Positions 1 to 8,967 are shown, numbered from the stretch's first letter. The stretch: DNA of 64,000 bases from Fimbriimonas sp. (GCA_029866005.1 JARXAE010000008.1:25754-89753), one strand, 5' to 3'. Program-made: numbers and translations. Notes: generated by a model from the letters alone, not told the origin.

Positions 1-1
1 C

Positions 2-952
2 TTGACCAAGCACGGAATGAAGTACGTTGTCGCCAAAGGTGGGCGAGGTGGACATGGCAACATGCACTACGTCAACTCCGTACGACAGGCACCGAACTTT
101 GCTGAAAAGGGCGGACCCGCTGAGAAAGTCAAGGTCAAATTGGAGCTTAAGCTTCTTGCTGATGTTGCTTTGATCGGACTTCCAAACGCCGGTAAGTCTA
201 CGTTGATCAGCTCAATCAGCGCAGCAAAGCCAAAGATTGCCGACTATCCATTCACAACCGTTGTTCCAAATCTTGGAGTTGTTAGTTTTCGAGACACCAC
301 TTTTACGGTTGCGGATATGCCCGGTCTGATCGAGGGCGCATCCCAAGGGATTGGACTCGGACACCAGTTCCTCAAACATGTTGAGCGCACCCGGGTTCTT
401 GTGCACGTTGTCGATATATTGCCAATCGACGAAAGCGATCCTGTTTCTAACTATGAGCTCATCGAGCGGGAGTTGGAAAAGTACAGTGAAGAAATTGCGG
501 CGAGACCACGGCTTATCGCTCTCAACAAAATTGATATGGTGTCGCCAGAGACCATTGCAGAGACCGTCGCAAAGTTTGAGAAATTTGGGCACCTAGTCTT
601 CCCAATCTCCGGATTCACAAACCGGGGGCTGACCGACCTCCTCAATGCGATGACGGATGTTGTCGAAGAGGCGCTTCCAGAAAGCGAGATTCCCGTCTTC
701 ATGCCTGCGCTTGAAAAGCAGGGTGAAGATCACTGGGAGATTGTCGAGGAAGAGGATTGCTATCGGGTGGTTGGCAAACGCCTGGAACGTATGATTGCGA
801 TGACCGATCTTGAGCGCAAGGATGCGGTTCGCTACATGCAACGCCGCCTTGAAAGGATTGGAGTTCTGGAGAAGCTCCGGCTCTGCGGAGCCCAGGAAGG
901 CGATACCGTCGTAATCGGCGAGTTCGAGTTCTCCTACATTGACGAATCATGA
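2..952 (+). CDS. obgE: GTPase Obg (5' end missing)
   Basis: Ribosome-associated GTPase of the Obg family, involved in large-subunit assembly and stress response. The visible part starts late in the glycine-rich Obg fold (RGGHGNMHYVN), so roughly the first 120 residues lie outside the window and the listed TTG is not a real start. The G domain follows: P-loop GLPNAGKST near visible residues 59-67, G3 DMPG near 100, G4 NKID near 175. The last 75 residues match the OCT domain seen in many bacterial Obg proteins. The stop overlaps the nadD start by 4 bp (ATGA), the start of an obgE-nadD-rsfS operon that is common in bacteria. Confidence 0.96.
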   Translation: MTKHGMKYVVAKGGRGGHGNMHYVNSVRQAPNFAEKGGPAEKVKVKLELKLLADVALIGLPNAGKSTLISSISAAKPKIADYPFTTVVPNLGVVSFRDTTFTVADMPGLIEGASQGIGLGHQFLKHVERTRVLVHVVDILPIDESDPVSNYELIERELEKYSEEIAARPRLIALNKIDMVSPETIAETVAKFEKFGHLVFPISGFTNRGLTDLLNAMTDVVEEALPESEIPVFMPALEKQGEDHWEIVEEEDCYRVVGKRLERMIAMTDLERKDAVRYMQRRLERIGVLEKLRLCGAQEGDTVVIGEFEFSYIDES

Positions 953-1536
953 GAATTGGCATTCTAGGCGGTACGTTTGACCCCCCGCACATCGGACATC
1001 TGTCCCTTGTGGAGGCGGCAGTTCAGGAACTAGAACTCGACGAAGTGATCGTTTTGCCCGCCAATAAAAATCCATTCAAAAAGGGGCGACCGGGTGCAAC
1101 CCCTCAACAGCGGATGGAAATGGTGAGCCTGCTCGCCAAGAAGAATCCTAAGATCGTGGTGAGCGACATGGAGATCACGCGCGGCGGTTTGAGCTACACC
1201 GTTGACACGCTCGGCGAATTGCAGATGGTCTATCCCGGCGAGTACTGGTTCATTATGGGAGCCGATGCTCTGAAGGGTTTTGGCGAGTGGAAGAATCCCC
1301 AACGAATCCTTCGGCAGTGCCGATTAGCGGTGGCGGCGAGGCCGCCAATCGTCCATGAAGAAGTTTTGCTAGGACTCGAAGACTATGTAAAAGCGCGAGT
1401 TGACATTGTTGAAATGCCACTCATCGACGCTAGCAGTTCGGACATCCGCGTGAAAGTTCAGCGAGGAATGCCCATCGGAAATCTCACAACTCCCGAGATA
1501 GTCGACTATATTAAGAAGAACAAGTTGTACAAATGA
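949..1536 (+). CDS. nadD: nicotinate-nucleotide adenylyltransferase
   Basis: Joins nicotinate mononucleotide with ATP to give deamido-NAD, a step of NAD biosynthesis in the cytoplasm. At 195 residues it has normal family length. The nucleotidyltransferase signature GGTFDPPHIGH sits at residues 7-17, and a SSSDIR motif near residue 160 corresponds to the family's ISSTxIR signature. It overlaps obgE and rsfS by 4 bp at each end, so the three genes are probably translationally coupled. The ATG that overlaps the obgE stop places the signature at the expected distance from the N-terminus. Confidence 0.96.
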   Translation: MRIGILGGTFDPPHIGHLSLVEAAVQELELDEVIVLPANKNPFKKGRPGATPQQRMEMVSLLAKKNPKIVVSDMEITRGGLSYTVDTLGELQMVYPGEYWFIMGADALKGFGEWKNPQRILRQCRLAVAARPPIVHEEVLLGLEDYVKARVDIVEMPLIDASSSDIRVKVQRGMPIGNLTTPEIVDYIKKNKLYK

Positions 1537-1874
1537 CATCACAAGAAACCCTCGAACTGATCCGCAATGCGGCAGATGACATGAAAGCCGAACGCATCGA
1601 AGTCCTCGATGTGCGCGCCAAGACCTCTATAGCCGACTACTTCATCGTTTGCTCTGGTACTTCGGATCGACACGTTGATGCTATCGCCGACCGTGTTTCC
1701 GAAAAGCTCGTCGAACACAAGCTCAAGCCGTTGCGGAGCGAAGGAGAGAGGAGCGGCTGGATCCTGCAGGATTACGGCGACGTGGTTCTCCACGTCATGA
1801 AAGAAGAACAGAGACAGTTTTACGACCTTGAATCGCTCTGGCAATCGGCTCAGGTAAACACAGATCTGGTTTAA
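1533..1874 (+). CDS. rsfS: ribosomal silencing factor RsfS
   Basis: RsfS (Iojap/YbeB family) binds ribosomal protein uL14 on the 50S subunit and blocks subunit joining when nutrients are short. The 113-residue protein has the family core: a helix, then the strand segment with SIADYFIVCSGTSDRHVDA near residues 31-50 and the later GWILQDYGDVVLHVM segment. It is the third gene of the obgE-nadD-rsfS operon, which is a well known arrangement. Its start overlaps the nadD stop by 4 bp, and the next gene follows after only 6 bp. Confidence 0.95.
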   Translation: MTSQETLELIRNAADDMKAERIEVLDVRAKTSIADYFIVCSGTSDRHVDAIADRVSEKLVEHKLKPLRSEGERSGWILQDYGDVVLHVMKEEQRQFYDLESLWQSAQVNTDLV

Positions 1875-1880
1875 ATCCCT

Positions 1881-2744
1881 ATGGATCCGAGCGCGCAAGT
1901 TGCCGAACTGAAAGCCGAAATCGCACGTTTGGCGGCGAAGATTTCGGCTTCTTCGGATAGCGACATTGTCGAGGCACTCAAGTTTAAGAGGGACGCCTTA
2001 GAAACCGAGCTTGTTCAAGCGATCCAAAAGGTTACTGAGGCTAAGGCTCTTGAAGATGCGATTTCAGAACCTGAGGTTGAGCTACCTGATGCGGATATTG
2101 AGAAGCTAATCCGAGCCGCGCGGGCGCACTTCGCAGCCGAACGCAAACCTGCACTCCGAGAAGCATTGGCGACCCTTGAAAAGGCAGCACCCAACCATCC
2201 TGACGTTTTAGAACTCAAAGCAGACCAGCTTATCGCTGCCAAAGACTTCGTTTCCGCAGTTCCGGTGTTAAAGAAGGCGCGAAAGATCTCTCCAAAGAGC
2301 AAGTCAATCGAAGAAAAGCTTGCGCAAGTGAGCCTGAAGGCTGCTTACGCAGGTTCGATTGAGTCTCAATTGAGAGCTGGGCTCTCGGATTCACCGTTTC
2401 TCAACGAGGGCGATATGAAGGCCTCCCCAACTGCTGCGACATTTGCCTCGATGTTCCTTCCGGGAGCGGGTCACATGTTTATCGGACAGACGACAAAGGG
2501 AGTCGTCTACCTGTGTTGCTGGTTCCTGTTCATGGTTCCGTTGCTGCAGATCTTCAAGAATGAGTTCATGCGGTCCGATGGCAAGAATTTCGAAGTCTCC
2601 ATGCCGATGATCTTCCTCGGCTTTCTGGCACTGATGACCTATATGCTCGCCCTATTCGAACTTGCGGCGATCGCTAAACGGGGCGGATCAAAGCGGGAAG
2701 TACCAACCAGACCGAAGCCACCGGTGGACCTCCCGTTTGAATGA
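1881..2744 (+). CDS. TPR-like/coiled-coil protein with TM2-like membrane domain
   Basis: Unknown function. Residues 1-60 are charged and helical, probably coiled coil. Residues 70-160 resemble two TPR-type helical repeats (AAPNHPDVLELKADQLIAAK and the repeat after it). The C-terminal third is membrane embedded: LPGAGHMFIGQTTKGVVYL at about 193-211 has the Gly-rich turn and following hydrophobic segment of TM2-type domains, and another segment lies at 242-264. The tail is short, basic and proline-rich. It begins 6 bp after rsfS and probably belongs to the same operon, although it is not a usual member. Function is not predictable from sequence alone. Confidence 0.8.
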   Translation: MDPSAQVAELKAEIARLAAKISASSDSDIVEALKFKRDALETELVQAIQKVTEAKALEDAISEPEVELPDADIEKLIRAARAHFAAERKPALREALATLEKAAPNHPDVLELKADQLIAAKDFVSAVPVLKKARKISPKSKSIEEKLAQVSLKAAYAGSIESQLRAGLSDSPFLNEGDMKASPTAATFASMFLPGAGHMFIGQTTKGVVYLCCWFLFMVPLLQIFKNEFMRSDGKNFEVSMPMIFLGFLALMTYMLALFELAAIAKRGGSKREVPTRPKPPVDLPFE

Positions 2745-2748
2745 ACTC

Positions 2749-3360
2749 CTAAAGTTCGTTCCGTCCTCGCCGAAGCTCGGCGATCAGCTTCTGCTGACTG
2801 ACTGTGAGGGTCAGATCGCTTCTGGTTCGCTCCAAAACGGCTCGTAGCGCATCCACCGCTCTACGCAAACCGTTCGTCAGCGAATCGGGAAAATCGAAGG
2901 TGACGAGTTCCTCGTAGATAGCGTCCATTTCGGCAAGAATTCGCTCTGCCTCGGGCATCTTCCCTTCCCGAATCAAGTCCAAGACGAACCGCCTGACTTC
3001 ACTGGCGGCCTCGCAGGCACCGTGAAGGTAGGCCATGGTCTGTGCGCCTAGCTCAGACGCCAAAGGGAGGGGATTGTTGAGGACGATTGCGAGCACGCAT
3101 GCAGCCTCGACCATTTCCTTCTCTGTATCGTGCAGATAGGAGGGATTGAGGGTGGGATGGAGGGCAATCAACTCGCGCACTGCCACAGCCTCGGCCTGCG
3201 CCTCCACAAGCAGGGACGACGCCTCGGCGAACTGATGGCGGTGGACATGACGAATCGACTTTGCGCTCAGCTGTCCAAGTTTGCGGCAACGAACAAGCAC
3301 TTGCTCGCGCGCCTCATGCATCGCCTGGGCATCTGCCCTTAGCTCATCCCAATGGTTCAC
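2749..3360 (-). CDS. translin-like protein
   Basis: All-helical 203-residue protein that resembles the translin superfamily, known from eukaryotes (RNA/DNA-binding octamers, C3PO complex) and from archaeal and some bacterial homologues. The best cue is the C-terminal block FPDSLTNGLRRAVDALRAV followed by LERTRSDLT, which matches the translin C-terminal helix pattern as I remember it. An Ala/Glu-rich helical core comes before it. The start overlaps the radC stop by 4 bp, so both are probably co-transcribed; a nucleic-acid role beside a repair-related gene would make sense but is inference. It converges with the TM2-like gene 4 bp away. Confidence 0.7.
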   Translation of the reverse strand: MNHWDELRADAQAMHEAREQVLVRCRKLGQLSAKSIRHVHRHQFAEASSLLVEAQAEAVAVRELIALHPTLNPSYLHDTEKEMVEAACVLAIVLNNPLPLASELGAQTMAYLHGACEAASEVRRFVLDLIREGKMPEAERILAEMDAIYEELVTFDFPDSLTNGLRRAVDALRAVLERTRSDLTLTVSQQKLIAELRRGRNEL

Positions 3361-4016
3361 ATCAGCTTCTGACGATTTAAACTGACAAATCGCCGCTCAC
3401 CAATGATGACGTGGTCGAGAAGTTGAATGTCTAGCAGCTGACCGGCTTCCTTGATCTTGGCAGTGACTTCGATATCCTCAGTCGAAGGCTCGGGATCGCC
3501 ACTGGGGTGGTTGTGGGCGACGATGAGGCTAACCGCACCTTCGCGGACGGCTTCGCGGAAGATTTCGCGGAGACCGACGATGGAGGCGTTGGCGGTGCCG
3601 ATGTGGATGGTGGCAACCCGCAGGATCACGCTCTTGGAGTCGAGATAGATGGCAACAAAGTGCTCCTGCCGCTCGTGCCGCAGATCGTCGAGAAGGTCGG
3701 CGACGTCCTGGGGGTCAGTAATTGTTTCGATCTCAAGCTCGCCTTTTCCCGCCACCCCGACTTTGCGCCCGAGGGTAAACATGGCAACCAGCCGCTTGGC
3801 AGTTGCAGGGTCAAGGTCAAATGACCTTTCAAGCTCATCTGAGGAGATGTCAGCGAACTTTCGGAGCTTCCGCCCCGCCAGCATCATCTCGCGGGAGACT
3901 CCGAGCCAACGGTCAACCTCCTCGTCATCCTTACTGACCGCGTACGCAAGCAACTCCATCGGAAGCATCGCCTGCATCCCGAGGGTCTTGAGTCGCGCGA
4001 GGGTTTCGGAGGCCAT
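3357..4016 (-). CDS. radC: RadC/JAB-domain protein
   Basis: RadC-family protein, historically annotated as DNA repair, with uncertain biochemical role. The helix-hairpin-helix-like N-terminal region (LPMELLAYAV) is followed by the MPN+/JAMM metal site HNHPSGDPEPSTED in the C-terminal half. The ORF track begins at 4040, but that stretch lies inside a perfect 28-bp palindrome, so I prefer the ATG at 4016 (MASETLARLKTLG), which gives a 219-residue protein of normal length. No strong ribosome site is seen for either start. It is followed by the translin-like gene with a 4-bp overlap. Confidence 0.92.
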   Translation of the reverse strand: MASETLARLKTLGMQAMLPMELLAYAVSKDDEEVDRWLGVSREMMLAGRKLRKFADISSDELERSFDLDPATAKRLVAMFTLGRKVGVAGKGELEIETITDPQDVADLLDDLRHERQEHFVAIYLDSKSVILRVATIHIGTANASIVGLREIFREAVREGAVSLIVAHNHPSGDPEPSTEDIEVTAKIKEAGQLLDIQLLDHVIIGERRFVSLNRQKLM

Positions 4017-4025
4017 GAAATAAGA

Positions 4026-4053
4026 ATAGTCCCGATGCATGCATCGGGACTAT
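4026..4053. terminator. perfect 28-bp palindrome between PEP-CTERM gene and radC
   Basis: The sequence ATAGTCCCGATGCATG and its continuation read the same on both strands over 28 bp with no mismatch. It begins 24 bases after the stop of the upstream PEP-CTERM gene on the minus strand and ends just before the preferred radC start. It could act as a terminator for the PEP-CTERM transcript, although the following bases (TCTTATTTC) are only a weak U-tract. As a perfect palindrome it could also bind a dimeric protein. Confidence 0.5.
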
Positions 4054-4077
4054 GGTTTTGCTTCGAAAATAGCCTGG

Positions 4078-5238
4078 TTAGGCTTTCTTGCGTCGCTTGA
4101 GGAGCCCGAGGACTCCGAGTCCGAGGGCGGCCATGGAAGCCGGTTCTGGGACAGGTTGGTTGAGCGAGAAGACGTAGAGTTGCCGGTTCGCGAAGTCGGT
4201 GACCGCAAGAGTTTGATTACTAGCAGCGTATGAGAAACCGTACGCACCGTTTCCGTTCGCAAGACTCAGTGCACTACTGTTCATATCAAACAAGTTAAGT
4301 GTCTGCAAAGCGCCAGCAGTTGTCATTGCTTTGAGAACACCAGATGCCGCCTGGCCGCCAGCCGTAGCATTCCTATCGTTGAAAATCACGAAAGAGTTAG
4401 CTCCGTTTGAAACGAAGGCTAACGAGTTGTTATCAACCGCGTTTGTGTACGTACCTGGAGCGTATGCGATGGTTGAGCCACCACCTACAAAAGTGTTGTC
4501 ACCGTTTCGAACCGCGCGCCCAACGCGATTGCCCTCTCGTGTGTACAGGTCTCCGTTTGTCGGATTGAACGCCATTCCGCGCCAAGTTGTTGATACCGTC
4601 GGAAAGTTGATGATCGCACCAGCGTTCTGGCCATTGATATAGTTTCCTGTGCTGGCATCCATGAGATGCCGACGTCCTCCGCCTAGAGCTAAGTAAGAAA
4701 CGCCTTGGTTGGAGCCTGCTCCGTTGAAACCTGGGTCGAATCCAACTGCGTTCCCTCGACGAGTTGCATCAGGTGTGCCTCCTCCGGTTTGCCAGTTCAA
4801 TGCTCCCGTTCCTGCATTGAAAGCACGAACACTGTTTAAATTGTTAGCCCCGTTGTCAAGGCTTGCCGCTAACGTACTTCCTTGTATGGCTAATTGCGTA
4901 ATGCCTCTGGTGTTAGCAGTATTGAACGTCCCAAACGCAGTTCCAAAAGAACCTGTTGACGTGAAATCTGTTGCTTGGTTAAAACCATTTAGAGCAAGGC
5001 TCACTGCGACTGGAGCGATTGCGGTGTTGGCCGTTACTCCCGAGGCATTGTAGCCACCAATGTAGGCCGTCGAACCGTTCCAAGCTACAGCACTTGGGTT
5101 CGATCCAACGAACTGTGCATTTGCTCCAACTGCCGTGGAGGAAAGATCCACTTGTCCGACCATGTACAGATTAACCTGGGAAAATGATGATGCCGAAAGA
5201 GCACTGAGTGCCAATATGAGACTGCTTCGTCTGAACAT
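4078..5238 (-). CDS. PEP-CTERM sorting-domain surface protein
   Basis: Exported protein of 386 residues. Residues 1-20 form a signal peptide (basic MFRRSS start, hydrophobic core, Ser/Ala-rich cleavage region). The last 25 residues are a textbook PEP-CTERM signal: VPEPASMAALGLG, a hydrophobic helix, then the basic tail KRRKKA. That signal directs processing by an exosortase and surface attachment or release. The body is rich in Asn, Gly, Ala and Thr with WD/propeller-like short repeats (for example LDNGANNLNSVRAFNAGTGA). No exosortase gene is in the window. Transcript ends are framed by a hairpin on the ispG side and the 28-bp palindrome on the radC side. Confidence 0.9.
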   Translation of the reverse strand: MFRRSSLILALSALSASSFSQVNLYMVGQVDLSSTAVGANAQFVGSNPSAVAWNGSTAYIGGYNASGVTANTAIAPVAVSLALNGFNQATDFTSTGSFGTAFGTFNTANTRGITQLAIQGSTLAASLDNGANNLNSVRAFNAGTGALNWQTGGGTPDATRRGNAVGFDPGFNGAGSNQGVSYLALGGGRRHLMDASTGNYINGQNAGAIINFPTVSTTWRGMAFNPTNGDLYTREGNRVGRAVRNGDNTFVGGGSTIAYAPGTYTNAVDNNSLAFVSNGANSFVIFNDRNATAGGQAASGVLKAMTTAGALQTLNLFDMNSSALSLANGNGAYGFSYAASNQTLAVTDFANRQLYVFSLNQPVPEPASMAALGLGVLGLLKRRKKA

Positions 5239-5289
5239 AAATTCAACTACCTAACCCGGCGGATTCGCCCAGGAACACCTAGATTATGG

Positions 5290-5316
5290 CAAAAACCTCA
5301 CAGACTGTGTTAGGTT
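5290..5316 (-). terminator. probable ispG terminator
   Basis: On the minus strand, just after the ispG stop, AACCT and CAC pair with GTG and AGGTT around a short loop (with a 2-base bulge), and TTTTT follows directly. The position and U-tract suit intrinsic termination of ispG before the PEP-CTERM promoter region. Confidence 0.5.
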
Positions 5317-5329
5317 AATTACCAGGTTT

Positions 5330-6625
5330 TCAGCTTTTTAGCAAGATCTGAGTCATCACCTTAACACCGCCTTCTGGCTCGACCCACTTGTTGTCTGCCT
5401 TAAGCAATTCGATCAGTTCCATGACGCCGTTCTCCTGCGGAATGTTGTTCTTGACGACGTCTCGCTTCCGATACAACGTGATCTTTCCGCCGGCCGCGCC
5501 GACGTAGCCATAATCCGCATCCGCCATCTCCCCAGGACCGTTGACGATGCAGCCCATGACGGCGATGTCGAGGCCTACTAGATGCTTAGTCGCCTCTCTC
5601 ACCTGATTCAAAACGATTGGCAAGTTAAACTTGGTTCGTCCGCAAGACGGGCAGGCGATGTACTCGACCTTGGTCTTCCGCAGTCCGAGCGACTGAAGAA
5701 TGTCGTAGCAAACCGGAATCTCGTTTTTGGGATCTTCGCTCAGACTAACCCGAATCGTGTCGCCGATTCCTTCCATCAGTAGCGTAGCGATCCCGGCGGT
5801 GGATTTGATTCGCGCATACTCACCATCTCCGGCCTCAGTGACTCCGAGATGCATTGGGTAGTGCATCCCTTCCTCTGCCATTCTCTTGACCATCAGGCGG
5901 TTCGCGGCGACAACGACAGGAACTCGTGAAGCTTTACAGGAAATGTTGAGGTTGGTGTATCCGTGCTTTTCGCAAAGCCGGAGGTACTCGAGGGCCGATT
6001 CCACCATGCCGTCCGGAGTGTCTCCATAAGTGACCAAGAGTCGCTCAGAGAGGGAGCCGTGGTTCACGCCAACCCGCATCGCCCGATCAAACTTCTTACA
6101 GGCTTCGATGACCGGCACCAGGCTCTCTTCGATGGCACGAAGCTCTTCGGTGGCTTCGTCGGCTGAATAGGCGAGCTCTTCTCGCAGGCGGGCAACTTCG
6201 TCCCCTTGTCTTCCTCGAACGTCGACAGCATCCCCAACCGCCTTTTTCGCTCGTGAGCCGTGGCGGACAAAGACAAACAGACCGGGATTGAGGCGAATTT
6301 CGTCGACGTGTTTGGCTGCTTCGACGGCGATGTCGGTTCCTTGGTGGTGGACATCTGCAGTCAGGGGGACGTATTGGTACCTTTCCGTCACCTTTGCCCG
6401 TATGGCTTCCAAACATTCCGCTTCTCCTAGCGAAGGAGTCGTTACCCGAACCAGTTCGCATCCCGAACGGTGGAGATCAATAATCTGTTCAACGCAAGCT
6501 TCAACGTTGCGGGTCTCTTCGGTGATCATCGACTGCACCATGACGGGGTGCCCGGCGCCAATGGTCAATGGTCCAATTCGGCATGGCGTCGTTTTGCGCC
6601 TCGGGTAGGTCGTGTCGAGATTCAT
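5330..6625 (-). CDS. ispG: 4-hydroxy-3-methylbut-2-enyl-diphosphate synthase (GcpE)
   Basis: Converts MEcPP to HMBPP in the MEP isoprenoid pathway with a [4Fe-4S] cluster. The N-terminal TIM barrel opens with [20 protein letters not shown] and contains LTADVHH. The C-terminal reductase-like part carries the cluster cysteines in [13 protein letters not shown] and [11 protein letters not shown], plus the family glutamate nearby. The ORF track begins at 6667, but I prefer ATG 6625 (MNLDTTYP), which is preceded by GGACAGG; ATG 6637 is an alternative. It diverges from the EF-G gene and is one of three MEP-pathway loci within 7 kb. Confidence 0.97.
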   Translation of the reverse strand: MNLDTTYPRRKTTPCRIGPLTIGAGHPVMVQSMITEETRNVEACVEQIIDLHRSGCELVRVTTPSLGEAECLEAIRAKVTERYQYVPLTADVHHQGTDIAVEAAKHVDEIRLNPGLFVFVRHGSRAKKAVGDAVDVRGRQGDEVARLREELAYSADEATEELRAIEESLVPVIEACKKFDRAMRVGVNHGSLSERLLVTYGDTPDGMVESALEYLRLCEKHGYTNLNISCKASRVPVVVAANRLMVKRMAEEGMHYPMHLGVTEAGDGEYARIKSTAGIATLLMEGIGDTIRVSLSEDPKNEIPVCYDILQSLGLRKTKVEYIACPSCGRTKFNLPIVLNQVREATKHLVGLDIAVMGCIVNGPGEMADADYGYVGAAGGKITLYRKRDVVKNNIPQENGVMELIELLKADNKWVEPEGGVKVMTQILLKS

Positions 6626-6819
6626 AGGCCTGTCCATAGTTTGACACGTCACCACTTTTCCGCACATTCAATAAATCTTCTTCCAAATCAAACAATACGG
6701 GCGTATATTGAAAACAAGACGACGCCGTCCCCGAGGTTCCCATCATTGGGTGACCAAGACGGGCACCCCGGTCTCGACGCCGCCCTAACGATAAATCCTT
6801 GCAAAAGGGGGAAAACTAG

Positions 6820-8919
6820 GTGCAGCGATATACACCCGAAAACATCAGAAACATCGCCGTTGTTGGTCACGGAGGTTCCGGAAAGACCATGCTTGTGGAG
6901 CACATGCTTTACACCGCCGGAGCCGCGGATCGAGTCGGATCAGTCGAAGCCGGTAACACTCAGAGTGACTACGATCCACTCGAGATCAGACGAAAGATTT
7001 CACTCTCATCAAGCGTCTTGCCCCTAGAGTGGCAGAACACAAAGATCAACCTGATCGACGTGCCTGGATATCCTGACTTCATCGGCGAACTCCACTGCGT
7101 TGCTCGCGCGGTTGAGGCGTTCATTCTTGTTGTCGACGCGAAGAGAGACCTTGATGTTGGCTTCGAACTGGCTTGGGAAGTCGCTGAGGAGTACGGACTT
7201 GCCAAGTGCATCTTTGTCAATAAACTCGAGCGAGATAGCGCCGACTACGAAGGTTTGATGGAGACTCTCCACGAGCTCTACGGTCGAGCCGTTGTCGGTG
7301 TTCAGCTACCTATCGGACACCAAGCCGCCTTTTCTGGCGTGCTTGACCTGCTCCGGATGAAGGTGTACAAAGGCAAGGATCGAGGAATTGAAATCGAAGA
7401 TGTTCCGAGTGGCTACGCCGAGGACGCTCTGTACCGAAGAGAGAAAATGATGGACGCCGCGGCAGAGGGGGATGATGATCTTGCAATGAAGTACCTCGAG
7501 GGAGAGGAACTTACCGAGGAAGAAGTCGAACACGGATTACTAGTGGGTGTTGAACATGGTCGCGTCGTGCCAGTGATGCTCGGCTCTGCGCTGAGCGGCA
7601 TAGGAGTCATGACCCTGCTGGATCACATCGTCCACGAGCTACCCTCGCCGACCGAGGCCCCCAAGGACGCAATGGGCGTATCAGTTCACAAATCAGGAGA
7701 ACCGTCGATTTCGATGAACAACACGAGCGGACCCGTAGCCGCTCTCTGCTTCAAAACAACCGCGGACCCATTTGTCGGGAAGATCAACTTCCTGAGAGTC
7801 TTTGACGGAACGATACGACAGGACGATCATCTGGCTAATGTCAACCGAGAGACAGACGAACGGATACACAATCTGTTCTTCCCCCACGGAAAGACTCAAG
7901 AGCCTGCAACTGAGGTCGGCGCGGGCGATATCTTTGCGGTTGCAAAATTGACTAACACCCATACGGGAGACTCCCTGGCTTCCACGAAAGCAAAGGTTCT
8001 CTTAGAGCCGATTCACCTTCCCGAACCGATCTACCGCATTGCAATCACGCCGGTGACTAAGGCCGACGAGGATAAGCTGCCCGGTGCACTTGCGAGACTA
8101 ATGGACGAAGACCCGACATTCCGATCCTTCAGAGACTCAACGGTTCACCAAGAGATCGTTGAAGGAATGGGTGATATCCATCTTGACTCAATTATCGAAC
8201 GTCTCAAGTCAAAGTTTGGCGTCAGTGTGACGATTAGTGAAGCAAGGGTCGCCTTCCGCGAAACTGTCCGCAGTAAGGCGAAGGCTCAAGGTCGCCACAA
8301 ACGTCAGACAGGCGGAAAGGGTCAATTTGGGGATTGCCACATCGAGGTCGAACCGCTTGGGCGTGGCGAAGGCTTTGTGTTCGAAAACAAGGTCGTCGGT
8401 GGTGCAATTCCTAAGAACTTCATCCCAGCAATTGAAAAGGGGATCCGCGAAGCGATGGAGCATGGATTCGTGAGCGGCAACCCTGCCACTGACTTCAAAG
8501 TGACGGTTGTTGACGGTTCGTACCATGACGTCGATTCAAGCGAGATGGCATTCAAGACTGCCGGAGCACTTGCGATTCGCGAAGCATTTGCCAAAGCGGA
8601 TGCGGTCGTGCTTGAACCTATCCTCGAAGTTGAGGTCGATGTCAATGACGAGAATGTTGGAGACGTTGTGGGAGACCTGAACGGACGAAGGGGACACTTG
8701 CTCGGCATGGATCCCATTTCAGCGGGAAAGAGTCGCATCCGGGCAACCGTTCCGATGGCGAACATGACCAAGTACGCGCTTGAGTTACGTTCGATCACAA
8801 AAGGTCGTGGGCGCTTCCGCCAGCACTTTGCTCATTATGCAGAGCTACCTTTCCCAGACCAACAAGCCTTGGTCACCGAGTATGCGAAGCATCGCTCGGA
8901 AGGGGCAGAAGCTCACTGA
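6820..8919 (+). CDS. fusA: elongation factor G-like GTPase
   Basis: EF-G family translational GTPase of 699 residues, cytoplasmic and ribosome-acting. P-loop GHGGSGKT is at residues 17-24 and the G3 DVPGYPDF near 79. Domain II and the C-terminal EF-G IV/V folds follow (for example HKRQTGGKGQFGDCHIEVEP and GRRGHLLGMDP). The opening (RNIAVVGHGGSGKT) and gapped alignment to canonical FusA suggest the EF-G-like/FusA2 branch, possibly not the main translocase. The G4 motif reads NKLE where NKxD is usual. It starts at GTG with AAGGGGG upstream. No rpsL, rpsG or tuf gene is next to it. Confidence 0.9.
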   Translation: MQRYTPENIRNIAVVGHGGSGKTMLVEHMLYTAGAADRVGSVEAGNTQSDYDPLEIRRKISLSSSVLPLEWQNTKINLIDVPGYPDFIGELHCVARAVEAFILVVDAKRDLDVGFELAWEVAEEYGLAKCIFVNKLERDSADYEGLMETLHELYGRAVVGVQLPIGHQAAFSGVLDLLRMKVYKGKDRGIEIEDVPSGYAEDALYRREKMMDAAAEGDDDLAMKYLEGEELTEEEVEHGLLVGVEHGRVVPVMLGSALSGIGVMTLLDHIVHELPSPTEAPKDAMGVSVHKSGEPSISMNNTSGPVAALCFKTTADPFVGKINFLRVFDGTIRQDDHLANVNRETDERIHNLFFPHGKTQEPATEVGAGDIFAVAKLTNTHTGDSLASTKAKVLLEPIHLPEPIYRIAITPVTKADEDKLPGALARLMDEDPTFRSFRDSTVHQEIVEGMGDIHLDSIIERLKSKFGVSVTISEARVAFRETVRSKAKAQGRHKRQTGGKGQFGDCHIEVEPLGRGEGFVFENKVVGGAIPKNFIPAIEKGIREAMEHGFVSGNPATDFKVTVVDGSYHDVDSSEMAFKTAGALAIREAFAKADAVVLEPILEVEVDVNDENVGDVVGDLNGRRGHLLGMDPISAGKSRIRATVPMANMTKYALELRSITKGRGRFRQHFAHYAELPFPDQQALVTEYAKHRSEGAEAH

Positions 8920-8928
8920 GTCGAAGGA

Positions 8929-8967
8929 GGTCAACTTGGAGAAGTTCACACTCCATAGAAGTTGACC
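8929..8967 (+). terminator. hairpin between EF-G gene and ispH
   Basis: GGTCAACTT at 8929-8937 pairs perfectly with AAGTTGACC at 8959-8967, and inside it GGAG pairs with CTCC around a 9-base loop. It starts 9 bases after the EF-G stop and ends 33 bases before the ispH start. Only pyrimidine-rich CCCCCTTCTC follows, so it may be a terminator or an ispH leader hairpin. Confidence 0.5.

Noticed and set aside
6470-7027. 185-aa plus-strand ORF across ispG and EF-G starts
   Set aside because: Composition is shadow-like, and it overlaps two certain genes.
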